Part shown: one piece after another, positions 1 to 11,923 of the stretch
Layout of the letters: every line of letters begins with the position of its first letter
How positions within the stretch are numbered: the stretch's first letter is position 1
NCBI GenBank assembly: GCA_022457155.1
Contig: JAJGOT010000213.1
Location: 62,001 to 126,000, forward strand
Source: Cladopsammia gracilis
Lineage: Eukaryota > Cnidaria > Anthozoa > Scleractinia > Dendrophylliidae
Direction of reading: 5' to 3'
DNA: 64,000 nt
Program-made: the position numbers and the translations under genes
The notes under the pieces: model-generated
Databases searched by the model: none
Seen by the model: only the letters and a program-made list of their open reading frames with translations
What the model was told of the DNA's origin: nothing

Positions 1-1754
1 ACCGCAGCTTGATAGGCATTCAACTTCAATCGTAATTGAACATGGACATTGTTCGTAAAGCCATATTTTGCGTCGAATGCAAACACTTTGCACTTATATT
101 CGTCATCCCCAGAGAAGGTCATGTATGCTTCGCCTGATTGCAAAGCAGTACCTAGCAAAACAAAAAAGGAATATTATGTTTATTATATACCAGTTGATAT
201 GCACGCCTATGGGCAGAGTGCTCAATAGAGGAACAAGAGCGTTACATAATCGAGGTGATCTGATCAACTGAAGATTCGACTTGGCATTTTATTACTAACT
301 GGTTTCGTACCGCAGAACATGTGCGGCACTCATCAGATGAAATAGCCAAATTGATCACCTCGGTTATAAACATATTACATAAACTTCAGCGAAACACAAG
401 GATTTCTTTCACCGCGGAAAAGTTATATCTCTAGACATGTGCAAATATCAATTTAAACTTCCCTGTGGAGCGTGAAGGAACCAATATGTTTACGTCAGCT
501 ATGATATTTGCCCTGATGAAATGTCAAAAGAGATTATACTACGTGTTGGTCGATAATCGAAACATCGTCGGAAATATTCGGCAATCTACGGAAATTTGCC
601 GAGAATGGTCTGAAACTTTCATTCAACATTCGGACAGTATTTGGAGAATTTTCAAAAATCTTTGGGAGATTGCTTTAAAGTTAGGCGCCGTCCACACGTA
701 TACGTTTATGTTCGTAAACGCAGAAGTTTTTATGCGTTAAGGCCTCCCGTCCACACAAACGATGAAAAAAACGGTCACCCTAAACCGGGATATTTTCGAA
801 AACGCTCTCCAAAGTAGATATTTTTCAAAACGGTCTTTACCCATTTACGTGTGGACAGCGTAAATAGATATTTTCGTAAACGCTGACGTAGATACTACTT
901 ATCTGCGCATGCTCAATGTGTGGACGTGAGGCCTAAATGCATAGATGTATAAACTTGTGCGTTTACGAACGTAAACGTATACATGTGGACGGGAGCTAAG
1001 TATTTCATTCCATTTCAAGAGCAATTCTTAGAAAATAAACACAAAAAACCCAAGCACAAATTAATACAAATCACGTCAAATGGTAGCCGAAATTATAATT
1101 CGTTTTATCTGCGCTCGAGACAATCTTAGTTTCCGTTACTGATTTTAACAGGTGGAAACATTTTCTAGAACCGTGTAGGAAAAAATTGCAAAATTTTTAG
1201 TAAGGGATAAAACTTAAGTTCAAATTACATGTTCTACGACATCCAAAGAATTGTGATAGAGTTTTGTAAAAGCACAGAAGCAAATCCAAAAATATATTTT
1301 AAAATATCAAACGAGGACTTTAAATTAGCTGAAGAGCTGAAAATTTTTATTATCAACCGAGACAATTTGAGCTGGTGCGGAAAGGTTTAAAAGTAAACTG
1401 TTTTTCGTCAAACCTCAAAACAATCATGAAAGCTTCGTGAAAGCAGAGCCTCTGCTTCGGAAGCAAACCACGAAATGAAATGGATCTTCAAAATTGACCG
1501 AGAGTTTAGCTCCTGCGAAAAGTTTGAACTCTTTCGGCAAATTCAAAAGAATTATGAAAGATTCGGGAAAAGCACATATTGGACCCCAAAAACTACATTT
1601 TGAAAAATCAACCAAGAGCTTAGCTGAAGCTTCGCTTATTCAGTTCTGAATTGTTGCCTTTAGAACAGTAATTGTAAACGTAACCAATCTTACCTGAAGT
1701 CGGCGTTGCATACAACGCGAGTAGCAGCGCATTCAACATGAAAAGATTTCCCAT
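1..1754 (-). CDS. Secreted H-type lectin repeat protein, first two exons (partial at left edge)
   Basis: Exon 1 is 1754-1694 on the minus strand: ATG, then a hydrophobic stretch typical of a signal peptide (MGNLFMLNALLLALYATPTS), ending ACTTCAG before a gtaaga donor in phase 1. Exon 2 runs from 151 leftward past base 1, after the acceptor ttttgctag; its phase-1 start gives G-T-A-L-Q-S and then a stretch with YKCKVFAF and NNVHVQLRL. The same block occurs in the exon after the N-terminal exon(s) of the two other lectin genes here (YKCKGFQF with DVRVQLRL, and YKCNLATF with NVFVQV), so this is a third paralogue. By family the product should be an extracellular sugar-binding protein built from H-type lectin units (Helix agglutinin/discoidin fold). 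The rest of the gene lies outside the window. The signal peptide and splice junctions are seen directly; the function is inferred from paralogy. Confidence 0.72.
684..996. mobile_element. MITE with TTA/TAA flanks in intron 1 of the left H-lectin gene
   Basis: The ends are imperfect inverted repeats: ggcgccgtccacacgtatac at the left, and the reverse complement of the right end reads gctcccgtccacatgtatac. Internal sequence repeats the cgtttacgaacg theme. The flanks are tta (681-683) and taa (997-999), as expected of the TWA target of PIF/Harbinger elements. No coding capacity. The 'ccgtccacacg' end is shared with the element at 32861-33052. Confidence 0.6.
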
Positions 1755-1840
1755 GACTGAAAATGCTGAGAACATTCACAGAACTTCTTACCACGGCAAA
1801 CGAGGAAAGATAATGTAAGAATTAAGAGTCTGAGAGCCTG

Positions 1841-1847
1841 TTTTATA
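1841..1847 (-). promoter_or_regulatory. Possible TATA box of the left H-lectin gene
   Basis: Reading the minus strand, TATAAAA occurs 87 bases upstream of the ATG at 1754. That leaves room for a start site about 30 bases downstream and a short 5' untranslated region. Only position and sequence support it. Confidence 0.35.
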
Positions 1848-1923
1848 GCAGAAAAATAATAGCTATTGTGTTGTATTGCACGCGTGGCTATATCAAGGAG
1901 GTGTGAAATGCGCGAGACAGTTG

Positions 1924-2105
1924 GGGCCTGGTCGCACTGCAGTCAAAAACAAAAATCCGCCCGTGCAAAAATCGAGGAAAACAAAAGAAACCGCTCCGGT
2001 GGGACACGCTTTTTGTGTAATGTTTTTGTTTTTGTGTAATGTTTTTGTTTTTATGTCATTTTGCACGGGCTAATTTTTGTTTTTGACTGTAGTGCGATCA
2101 GGCCC
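1924..2105. mobile_element. Short inverted-repeat element (MITE)
   Basis: The left end gggcctggtcgcactgcag and the right end, read in reverse, gggcctgatcgcactacag, match closely for about 45 bases (both then carry tcaaaaacaaaaa and cccgtgcaaaa). The centre holds three runs of tttttgt. No coding potential. Confidence 0.6.
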
Positions 2106-2966
2106 TTACAAACGTGCAAACAAACAAACTAAGAACAATTCGGTAACAAGGAACAACGAGAGAAAGTGTTTTGGCGCTTTGAAGTCCACATTCAGATAGT
2201 ACAAAGCCCCGAATTTTTATACTTTTTTTATTAATACACGAACGATAGACTCACAATTGCAAGAAACAACATTGAGATTGGAAGCAAGAAAAATACGTAT
2301 TTTTATTAATATTAATACCCTAAATTATGGCACACCTTGGTAATTACAACGCTATTGCGTGGCGGCAAAGCGTGCGAGAAAATGTCACCATCCACGTTTT
2401 TTAAAATGACATGTTCGTTAACAGTTGTTCAAACGGCAAACGAACAAACAAGAAAGAAACAATGAGATGAAGGAAAACAGAAAAAAAACGAAAGGAAACT
2501 TCAAAATTTGCACAATTGCACCGTGTCTATAGCATTTTACTGTGTTTCGTTTGAGCATTGAAAATATCGTTTACTAAAATAAATGCATATTGGATTTTTG
2601 CTTGTGCTTTTATCTTTTGTAAATAAACATGGAAGAAACTGCTTTGTTTTTGCTAAAGCCAGACATGTCACGTTGTCAGCCACAAGATGACAGGATTTTC
2701 CTTCCAAAATGATATTACGCCTTGTTATGCTGTTTGTTCAAAGTTCTCAGCGACACCAAACGAGGAAATAATGTTTAGGAAAACGCTTGAAAGGGCCATT
2801 GTGCTGAATTTTCTATATCAGTTTTACTGCCGTTAGAGGAAATTATGTGAAAGCTAAAACAGTTTTTGAGCTTTTCGGTTATTTTAGCTGAATATTTCAG
2901 CAACAGAAATTTATAGAGAAAAGACTATTCTTATCAAATGAATTTACAACAGTCGAACACCACTAA

Positions 2967-3294
2967 AGGCCCGTTTACACAGGCGATTTTTTGTGCAATT
3001 TTCGTTGCACCTTTCGATGCATTTTTTTGTCGCGCGCAAGTTGCATCTTCAAATCGCATGATTGTGTAAACAGGCGGTGATTTCAGTGCGATTTGGGCGC
3101 AATTTGTTGTGCGATGTCGCATAGGTTTCGAGCATGTTGGAAGCCTGATGCAACTTGGCGGCGATTTTTGGGAAGTCACAGCAAATGTCGCAACCGAATC
3201 GCACAGAAATCGCCGCTAGTTTAAACTTGCGACAAAAGTTACAATGGAGAGCGCGACAAAAATCGCATCAAAAATCGCATGTAATAGAGGGCCT
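2967..3294. mobile_element. MITE rich in 'aaaatcgca' motifs
   Basis: Inverted ends aggcccgtttacac... and ...gtaatagagggcct, flanked by taa and tta. The interior repeats short motifs of the type gcgatttttg/caaaaatcgc on both strands. Probably a non-autonomous PIF/Harbinger-like element. Open frames across it are repeat shadows. Confidence 0.5.
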
Positions 3295-3380
3295 TTACGG
3301 ACACCCCGTTAATACGGACACCCCGTTATTACGGACAGTTCTCTCGGTCACGGCCGATTGCCCCTACATACGGACACTCG

Positions 3381-5017
3381 TTAAGGTCGCGGGGGATACC
3401 TGGCCATGAATAAATTCATAACGCAAAATTTTAGCAGGGGTGTCACTTTAAAAAACGTTATATCGTGAACGTTTGAAAGCCGATTTCGCTAACATTTTAC
3501 AGAGATATTGGCGAACAATGGAAGTGCATAAGGATTATTTTTATTGAAGGGATCGCGCTTTGCGTCAATGCTATAAGCCACTAAAGTTAGTTTGTTTTAA
3601 AACGTGGTTTTGTGTCCAAGTTTGCTCCTCGAGAAGAACACAAAGCAAGTTGATTTCGCCACTCACTGATCCGTCAAAACGCCTATTGTGTCATATCTGA
3701 CTCCGATTTTTTGATTTCAACTTTAATTAAAAGTTATTAGCTTTTAAACGAGTAAAATTGTCCATGTTAGAATTTGAAGCCTCATATCTTCCCTTTGAAA
3801 GCCTATTTAAAAATTTTGAGTCAGATATGACAATCTACAATACAGCTAGTTTACCTCCCTGCAGTGTCAACTCATGAAATTCTCTATCCGCGCTGAATTC
3901 TTGGACACAAAATTGCTTGTTTTTACGCTTTCGAAGGCTTCCCGAGCAAACACGAATGCAAAAAATATATATGGTAATTTTACTAATTTTAATCCACGGG
4001 CTTTTGTCAACACTTCATGCAGAAAGAACAAAGCGTTGACATGCTTTGCACGTGCAATTATTGATGCAGAAACATTACAGAGCCCGTTCATGAATATTTC
4101 GCGCATTTTCGGTAGCAGCCGTCGCACTTCGTGCATACTCTTTTCATAAATGCATACTGATGAGCGGAACCTGTCCACCGCGACCTTAAGGTCGCGGGGG
4201 ACAGGTTCCGCTCATCAGTATGCATTTATGAAAAGAGTATGCACGAAGTGCGACGGCTGATACCGAAAATGCGCGAAATATTCACGAACAGGCTCTGTAA
4301 TGTTTCTGCATCAATAATTGCACGTGCAAAGCGCTGTCTGGTAAAATACACTATTTTTTAACGCATTGTTCTTTCCGCGTGAAGTGTTGACAATAGCGCG
4401 TGGATTAAAATTAGCAAAATTACCATAAATTTATATTTTTTGCATTCGTGTTTGCTCGGGAAGCCTTCGGAAACGTAAAAACAAGCAATTTTGTGTCCAA
4501 GAATTTAGCGCGGATAGAGAATTTCATGAGTTGACACTGCAAGGAGGTAAACTATGTGTATTGTAGATTGTCATATCTGACTCGAAATTTTTAAATAGGC
4601 TTTCAAAGGGAAGATATGAGGCTTCAAATTCTAACATGGACAATTTTACTCCTTTAAAAGCTAATAACTTTTAATTAAAGTTGAAATCAAAAAATCGGAG
4701 TCAGATATGACACAATAGACGTTTTGACGGATCAGTGAGTGGGGAAATCAACTTGCTTTGTGTTCTTCTCGAGGAGCAAACTTGGACACAAAACCACGTT
4801 TTAAGAAAAGATAACTTTATTGGCTTACAGTATTGCCGCAAGCGCGATCCCTTCAGTAAAAAACAATCCTTACGCACTTCCATTATTCGCCAATATCTGT
4901 TAAATTTTAGCGACATCGGCTTTCAAACCTTCACGATATAACGTTTTTAAAAGTGACACCCCTGCCAAAATTTTGCCTTATGAATTTATTCATGGCCAAG
5001 TATCCCCCGCGACCTTA
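3381..5017. mobile_element. Two back-to-back inverted ~0.8 kb elements at three TTAA sites
   Basis: This stretch is one large palindrome whose centre, with no loop, is CCTTAAGG at 4184-4191. Each arm is itself bounded by inverted ends ggtcgcgggggat / ...ccgcgacc. TTAA lies at the left end (3381-3384), centre (4186-4189) and right end (5014-5017). The layout is therefore TTAA, element forward (3385-4185), TTAA, element reversed (4190-5013), TTAA. TTAA duplication is the hallmark of piggyBac-type transposition. No transposase is seen, so the elements are non-autonomous. The flank is a cgttaatacggacaccc-type tandem repeat (from about 3298), which itself supplies TTAA. The arms match over nearly their full length, with scattered substitutions and small indels. 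Confidence 0.6.
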
Positions 5018-5421
5018 ATACAGACAACGGACAGGTTTTCCTAATCGCATACAAAGATAACCTCCTTAATACGAACAACATGGCTAATTCTGAGCGAAAG
5101 TCACAAGTCAGTCAGATACACATATACTATGTATTTGTCTAATCACAATCATGTTTTAGTGTCTTAGCAATCACCAGAATACGGTGCGGGATAAGCAGAA
5201 ACGAGTCTTAGCCCATTTATTGAAACAATCAGTACATGAATATATACTTCGAAAACACAACCACAGAAAATAAACTATAAAACTGAAAAATATGACCCAC
5301 AAGAGTATCGAAATTGATAAATAAAATAACTGTCCGCTTGACTGAGTTATCCACAATGAATCTTGTTTACTGTCCATCGTATTTGTACTTGCTATCTTGT
5401 ATTCCACACTTACTTCACACA

Positions 5422-5807
5422 GGCCGTGTTTTCACGAGCGATTTTTCAAGTCGCTGAGCGAGTGACAGTCGGAAATCTCGTGAAATACAGTTGCTTGTCC
5501 AACTCGCTTAAAGTTAAGCGAGTCGGCGAACTACAATATCTAATTCTCATTAAATTTAAGCCACCAAACCAGGTCGCTTAAGCTTGTCGGCAATTAAACA
5601 ACAAAGAAGGGCATTGTATTGTCGTTCTTTTGTGTTCTAATTTTCTATTGTTTCAACAAAAGAAAATTTATCGCGCATGGTATAAGAAAAATGAATAAAG
5701 TTCTGTCCGTGAAAACGCATAAATTTTTTAAGCTGCTTAACGCGGTCAGTAAACAAATTACCTACAGGAATGTCAAGCGAGAAAAACCGCCTCGTGAAAA
5801 CACAGCC
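5422..5807. mobile_element. MITE with 3-bp ACA target duplication
   Basis: The ends are inverted: ggccgtgttttcacgag at the left, and ctcgtgaaaacacagcc at the right. It is flanked by ACA on both sides (5419-5421 and 5808-5810). The sequence around it (from about 5340 and again 5811-5870) is duplicated at about 9530-9665 without the element, so the insertion boundaries are directly visible. A related fragment lies at about 9710-9840 in reverse orientation. Confidence 0.65.
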
Positions 5808-5882
5808 ACAATCTCACCACACACTAACGCGAATAATTCACGTGTGCTTGGGAATTCAAGAAACCAGCACAGTCACTTAATA

Positions 5883-6505
5883 GTATGATTTCACGTAACG
5901 AAAAAGTTGATGCTAATGAATCAAATAATATGATAACGATCCAACTGTCAAATACGCCATTGAAAATTCGATTGCCCGTGACTTCAATTAATCGTTGTTT
6001 ATTTATTCATTTATTTGTTAACCATAATGGAGTTTCTTTTCCCAACATTTGATGACAAAATACAATATTGTATGGGGAACTGAATGTTGGTCACTACTAC
6101 AGCACCATTCAGCATTAAAAACGGTGTATCCGGCATGGACAAGAAGAGTGAAGAGCAAACTCGGCTTCTGACTCTCTTCAGTACGAGAATTTGCAACACA
6201 TCAACATCTTACATTTGAATCTGTGATATCAACCATAACTTTGTGACACAGACGATAACGTTCTATTTAAGGTGCATTTTAAGGCGCAAAAACAACAAAA
6301 TTTCACATCAGTTTCGCTCGTCCCTTTGACTGTGTGATATATTGCTAAACGGTTTCAAATAAACTGGTTTTACGAAACGCAATTTAACATGTGGTTTTAG
6401 GATAAAGTTCACGATTGCACGAATTAGTGGTGTGTGTCAATTTCGGCAATTTGCATATTCTCGTTCAAATTAGCATCAAATTTTTCGTTACGTGAAATCA
6501 TATAC
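5883..6505. mobile_element. Foldback element, ~620 bp, with ~35-base inverted ends
   Basis: Left end atgatttcacgtaacgaaaa (then gttgatgctaat) matches the reverse complement of the right end near 6467-6503 with few differences. The interior is AT-rich and non-coding. Confidence 0.55.
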
Positions 6506-7315
6506 GATAGTCTGTAACAACTCTACAAATCTCTGTAACTCTGCATTGCTTTGTTGACATGGCAACAGACCTACAATAAAAAGCAATATCGCCCAATATA
6601 CATACTATTGACAAAAGCACGGGAAACAATGTCTCACAGCTCTATTCTCCTGGATCACTCCACAGACAGAACAGGATACGCAAAGCCCACTTGAAGGTCA
6701 CCAGCGTAAACTCCAACACGTTCAGATTTGGCCCACTCGGCACGTACTGAATAAGCAACTCATACATGTCGCTACAGCCCACTCGGCTTGCATCCAGCAA
6801 CACTACTTGTGCGCATCCAGTCCAATGACTTGCACAATGCAAAGGCCCACCCTGGCCAAAAAGGCTCAGATGGAACAATGAAACAAAATTAGAACAACTT
6901 GTTCAATCTATATAGTAATACACTAAAACGCAAAAGCGTACTACAATGAACCTCCACTATTTTAACAAATTGACGTTAAAGGTAAGCCTGCGGTATAAAA
7001 CGGCAAAGCCCCACGCTGAATCTAATGCAAATGAGCAATAATCATAGATTTTGCTCATTTGTATGAGTTGGACAGTCCAGCCGCCTTTTCTATCGCGGGT
7101 TTGGCTTTAAATTGTTGGAAATAACGTTTAAATTTCAATTATGAAAATAACAAGTGGAAATATAGTTTTAGTGTACACATAAATTGGATATGAATATCGC
7201 CTATTTTCGCTTTTAAATTTCTCGCGCCGCCATTTTGAATATTTATGACGTCACTTGGTTCCCCAATTGTTCCAAACAAAAGAACGTCGATTCTCAACAA
7301 TAGCGGCAACCCTAA

Positions 7316-7435
7316 GGCCCAGTTCAAACGTCGAACTTCACATGTGCCGAACCTAATGCAAATGAGCAAAATCTATTGTTCTTGCTAATTTGCATTAGGT
7401 TCGGCACATGTGAAGTTCGACGTTTGAACTGGGCC
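7316..7435. mobile_element. Harbinger-like MITE, near-perfect hairpin, TAA target duplication
   Basis: A 120-base element whose two arms are almost perfect inverted copies (ends ggcccagttcaaacgtcgaa). TAA is duplicated exactly at both sides (7313-7315 and 7436-7438). The same family recurs at 13592-13711, and a related longer form at 57122-57529. Confidence 0.75.
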
Positions 7436-7593
7436 TAACACGTCATAAAATTCAAAATGGCGGCGCGCGAGAAGTTTAAAAGCAAAAACAGGCGATATTC
7501 ATATCCTTTTTTGTACACTGAAATTTCCTTTCTATTTGTTATTAAAAGAACCGAAATTTAGACTTTATTTCCAACAATTTAACGTCAATTTGT

Positions 7594-8660
7594 ACCCAGA
7601 GAAGAAAGTATGACTCGTGTAGAGAAACTTCCCACCAATCCACAACTAAAGAGTTGAAAATCCCTGAGCTTTGAGACAGCAAGAGCCACCAATGAGCGGA
7701 TTACCAAAAGGAAATGATCAGTGCACATTTTATTACCAAATTTCATATGTCTAATAACCCTGGGAACATGGAACATCGGTGGGAAAAAAACAATTGTTCT
7801 CCCCCCTCCCAACTGACGGTGAAAGCATCCACAAAGTCGGTCCCAGGACACCACCATCTCGAACAAAACCGGGTCAGAGGGAAGGAATTATGGCTCGCGA
7901 AGCGATCCACTGTATGGGGACCCCAAAGTTTATCAATCTGACCCCAAAGTTTATCAATCTGTCAACAACTTATCTTGGACCAAAAATCAGCTTTTACATT
8001 TAAATGGTAGAGTATCTACTCTGCTGACAAGCGAATACCCACTGCATGGCACAAATTGTAAATGGCGACTGCTTCTCTTTGCCAAACGGGGTCTACTGCT
8101 TCCGACTGAAAAAATGCTGCACACGCTCTGATTGTCAGATCTGGGCTTACATTCCTTACCCGCTAAGTTAAAGAAAGACTAAAGGACTAATCTGATGGCG
8201 CGAATTACGCGGAAAGAAGAAATATACATGGCTTCGCATCCCGACCAATTTCCTCTAGCGATGTGCGTTCCAACTGGACGATAAACCCCGCCCAACCCAC
8301 GTCACTGGCATGAATAGATCAAAAGTTCGATCTTAAGGCTCGAGGACGCAAACGAACGATTGGACCTAACGATTCTTAAAGCAAACATCCTAGATAATGG
8401 AACTCTATAGCTGAAAATATCTGCGGTTGCAGACCCAGAGAGGAAAGTACGACTCGTGTAAAGAAATTTCCCGCCAGTCCACAACTAAAAAGTGGAAAAT
8501 CCCTGAGCTTCGAGACAGCAAGGGCCACCAATGAACGGATTGCCAAAAGGGAACGATCAGTGTACCTCTTTCATTACCCAGTTTCATATGTCTAAAAACC
8601 CTGGGAACAAGGAACAGCGGTGGAAAAAAAAAAAAACAATTGTTCTCCCCCCCCCCCCCT
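7594..8660. repeat. Diverged direct repeat pair of about 210 bp
   Basis: 7594-7805 and 8436-8660 are diverged copies of one dispersed repeat: both contain 'gacagcaaGRgccaccaatga', 'ttcatatgtctaa' and 'aacaattgttctcccc' and end in a C-rich run. Nothing gene-like was found between them. Confidence 0.6.
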
Positions 8661-8786
8661 TGTCGTACCACGATGGGGTACCCTTGTATAAGTTTGCGTC
8701 TACGTCCTAGGGTTAAGGAAGCAAAGAACAAGATTCAGTGTAAGCTTGCCATTCTTTTTAAGAACCACGACTGCAAACATGATCCT

Positions 8787-8916
8787 GGGGTCAATTAAAC
8801 AAAACTCTTACAAGTGTAATTTACAAGTTTAGCCATTGTTTCAGAGGTTAAAAACAATAGCTACACTTCTAAATTACACTTGTAAAGGTTTTATTGAATT
8901 GACCCCTGGTCTCGCT
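8787..8916. mobile_element. MITE 'ggggtcaatt', copy 1 of 3
   Basis: Inverted ends ggggtcaatt...aattgacccc. Inside are inverted copies of acaagtgtaatttacaag and a central cattgtttcagaggtt. Further copies: 26703-26826 and 44360-44465, the last with its centre reversed. Confidence 0.65.
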
Positions 8917-8929
8917 TGATTTCTACTGC

Positions 8930-9490
8930 GCTTCACTCACGTCCAAGTCATCTCGATCAGCAATGGAAATAAGCTTATTGCGACTATCAAGAAGTGACAT
9001 ACCTTCATTAGCAATTTCTTTTAAGGGCATCATCGGCGCCAGCCCGCTCCACTATCTGAGAAAACTTTTTCTTGACCTCTAAGTTGAACTTGAATAGTTT
9101 CTTATTACTCTCATTTTCAGAGGACTTACGCTTCAAAGTTTAGCTGCTTCTTGACATCCTCTACCTCCTGTGATTTAGCTTCCAACGCTTTCATAATATC
9201 CTTTGCTCAGGCCGCGGCTTGTTCAGGACTGCGAGCAGAGTGACTTCTCCGACGTGAACGCCAAAGTACGCGTCGAGGAGACAAACTTGCACGCGGCGAG
9301 CCACTCGAAACTCGACGAGAACGGCTGCGAGAATGACTACGACTACGACTAACACGCTCTGTTGTTTCCACGTGTACAGGAAGGATACACGACCTAATTC
9401 GACGCTGAGTTTCGGAACTGCGACCAGCTTCATTTGGAGCTCTTCTCGAAACAGGGCGACCGCCACGTCCTCATGCTATGTGCGCAAGAA
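8930..9490 (-). pseudogene. Decayed frame encoding an RS-rich and coiled-coil-like protein (probably transposon-derived)
   Basis: On the minus strand from about 9470 one frame reads through an arginine/serine dipeptide tract (RSRSRSHSRSRSRR) and on to RSHSARSPEQAAA. After a stop it continues as KDIMKALEAKSQEVEDVKKQ. Frame changes then lead to KLFKFNLEVKKKFSQIVERA and SLLDSRNKLISIADRDD, ending at a stop near 8930. Stops and frameshifts show it is dead, but the segments join into a plausible ~170-residue charged helical protein. Proteins with a 'sRNKLIxIAD' motif of this type are, as far as I recall, common in cnidarian gene sets and often linked to retroelements. That link is memory, not shown here. 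Confidence 0.4.
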
Positions 9491-10283
9491 GGAACCGCGG
9501 GCTAAGAAAATAAAACTGTTCGCTTGAAGTTATCAACAATGAATCTTGTTTGCTGTCCATCGAATTTATACTTGCTATCTTTCATGTATTCCACAATTAC
9601 TTCACACAATCTCACCACACACTAACACGACTAATTCACGTGTACTTGGCAATTCAAGAAACCATTTATCTTTTGTTTCATAACACTTCGCATCATTCAG
9701 ACAAAGATAGGCTGTGTTTTCACGAGGCGGTGTTTCTCGCTTAACATTCCTTGAGGTGATTTGTTTACCGACCGCGTTAAGCAGCTTAAATAGTTTATGC
9801 GTTTTCACGGACAGAGCTTTATTCATTTTTCTTTCCCTTGTTATTCGCAGAATAACAAGAAAGATGGCGGGAAACAGAAACGCTTGCAAATATATGATTC
9901 TTATGTTTATTGGTGTGCTATCGCGCTTGTTCCAGGATCGAACGGAGGAGACTGAGGTTTTAGCAAATTAAGGCTCAAGTTGCTTGCTATTCGAAGTAGG
10001 AGAAGAAGAATCGAAGCCTGTTTATTTTAGAGGATGTTAGAAGATTTAAGGTAGCTTCATATAGTTTTTTGGCGCTCGAGGCATGGGCACAAAACTGGCA
10101 CGAGCGCGCATTTGTGTATTTTGATGACGTCACGAAAATAAAGAGGTTTTGACGGTACCTAAACCGTTTATTGTGCACGTTCCATTCGGTAAATTTCAAT
10201 AAAAATTGGCAAATTGGTAGGATTTCCTTGGTATTTTACTGCTCAGAGCATTTCAAAGGCTTTAATGCAGTAACCAGGCGTGC

Positions 10284-10617
10284 GTTTCTCGAAAGTCCCG
10301 AAAACTTTTCGGACCCGAAAAGCTGTGTTACGTGCAGAATGTTTACCATTATAAAATTCATTAATAATTCATAAGAAAAATACAAAAGAAATGAATGTTT
10401 AATGAAGGTTTGTAAACCCCAATACAGATCAACTGAGTTGATGATTTATTAAACAGTAGCATTAACTTTTGATACAGATAACTGCTGAGCTAATTAGTAT
10501 GCATTAACTTTTCATACAGATCTCTGCTGAGCTAATTAGTATGCATTAACTTTTCATACAGATCTCTGCTCATCGTTTCATTTCTTAAGTCAGATAAAAT
10601 ATTCGCGTCCGATCTGT

Positions 10618-10654
<37 letters not shown>

Positions 10655-10840
10655 TCACATAAAGATTCGGTTTTTGTTGAATTTGAAAGCTAAGCAATAA
10701 AATCTTACGTTTACTACACAACTTTAGCTGATTTGTGGACTAAAAACTTCAACGCCTTTCGTGAGAAACTACATTTAAAAAATTGCTTTCGGGCCCGAAA
10801 AGTCTTCGGGAGCTTCGAGAAACGCACGCCAGGTAAACCG
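10284..10840. mobile_element. Foldback element with 'gcgtttctcgaa' inverted ends
   Basis: The left end gcgtgcgtttctcgaaagtc continues to ttttcggacccgaaaag. It is matched in reverse by the right end ctttcgggcccgaaaagtct ... gagaaacgcacgcc at 10787-10833. The flanking sequences (10230-10283 and 10845-10930) are also inverted copies of each other, so an older larger palindrome surrounds it. Non-coding. Confidence 0.55.
10462..10580. repeat. 42-bp tandem repeat, about 2.7 copies
   Basis: Units of the form 'gcattaacttttcatacaga' followed by tctctgctgagctaattagt at repeated, the last cut off at tctctgctc. It lies within the foldback element at 10284-10840. Confidence 0.6.
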
Positions 10841-10844
10841 CACA

Positions 10845-11700
10845 GAGGGAAGGTTTTGCCTTATATGTTACCTGGTTCTGCATTAAAGCCTTGAAATACT
10901 CTGAGCAGTAAAATACTAATTTTAAATAAAATCCTAAAAGAGAGGATATATATAAAAACGCAGTTTTAATATCAATTTCAGCAATTGCAGTTATACAAAT
11001 GTAACATTGCATTTTGTATATCCTGAATAAGTCACAAAAAAACTGCACATGGACAATAGGATCTCTGACATAAAAGGCATGCATCTCGGCCAAAATCGAG
11101 ATTCTTCGTGTTTTTATCGTAAAAATACAGTTTTTGCTCAATGATACAAAAAAATGGTACGATAATAATACAGCTTCTCTTTCACGTATAGTGTTTAAAC
11201 ATTTAGGTTTGTATCTGAGCCACCGCAGTTCACGAAAACAGTGATGAAGAAAAAAAAAGGGGTTTCATGCGCTAACATAACAATAAAAAGCGACACTGAA
11301 CTCCTAAATTTAACAGTCAAGCAAGAATTTATAGAGTTTGTAGCTCAAAGACAGATTTTTGTGACTCATTCATGATCAGGGCATACAAAATGCAATATTA
11401 CATTTGTATAACTGCAATTGCTGTAACATATAAGGCCGCACAGAGGGGAGGTTTTGCCTTATATGTTACCTGGTTACTGCGCTAAAGCAATTAAAATGCT
11501 CTGAGCAGTAAAATACTAATTTTAAATTAAATGAGGATATTAAAACGCATCAATTACAGCAGCAACTGCAGTTATACAAATTAATGTTGCATTTTGTATA
11601 CCATGAATGAGTTACAAAATGTGCCTGAAAGGCATGCATCTTGGCCTAAATCGAGATTCTTCTTGTTTTAAGCGTAAAAATAACGTTTTCGACCAATGAG
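10845..11700. repeat. Direct duplication of a ~280 bp segment
   Basis: About 10850-11130 and 11440-11695 are diverged copies. Both start with 'ttttgccttatatgttacct' and contain 'ctctgagcagtaaaatacta', 'gcagttatacaaat' and 'aaggcatgcatct'. Nothing coding was found. Confidence 0.55.
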
Positions 11701-11923
11701 AGAGACGGAAATTAATAATTAAAAATAATTAATTCAATAAAAATTGATTCTACCGCCCATGCGCGATGCGCTGCGGTTTGCCACTTTCCTTCTTACGTGA
11801 AGCATTAGATCGGTTGAAAAAGTTGGAGAGCGTCACACACGTCAGTAGTCAGCACATTCGGAGCTCTATACGTAGTTTGAATCAAACAAAAAGAACCCTG
11901 TATTAAACAATAACCAGTTGAAG

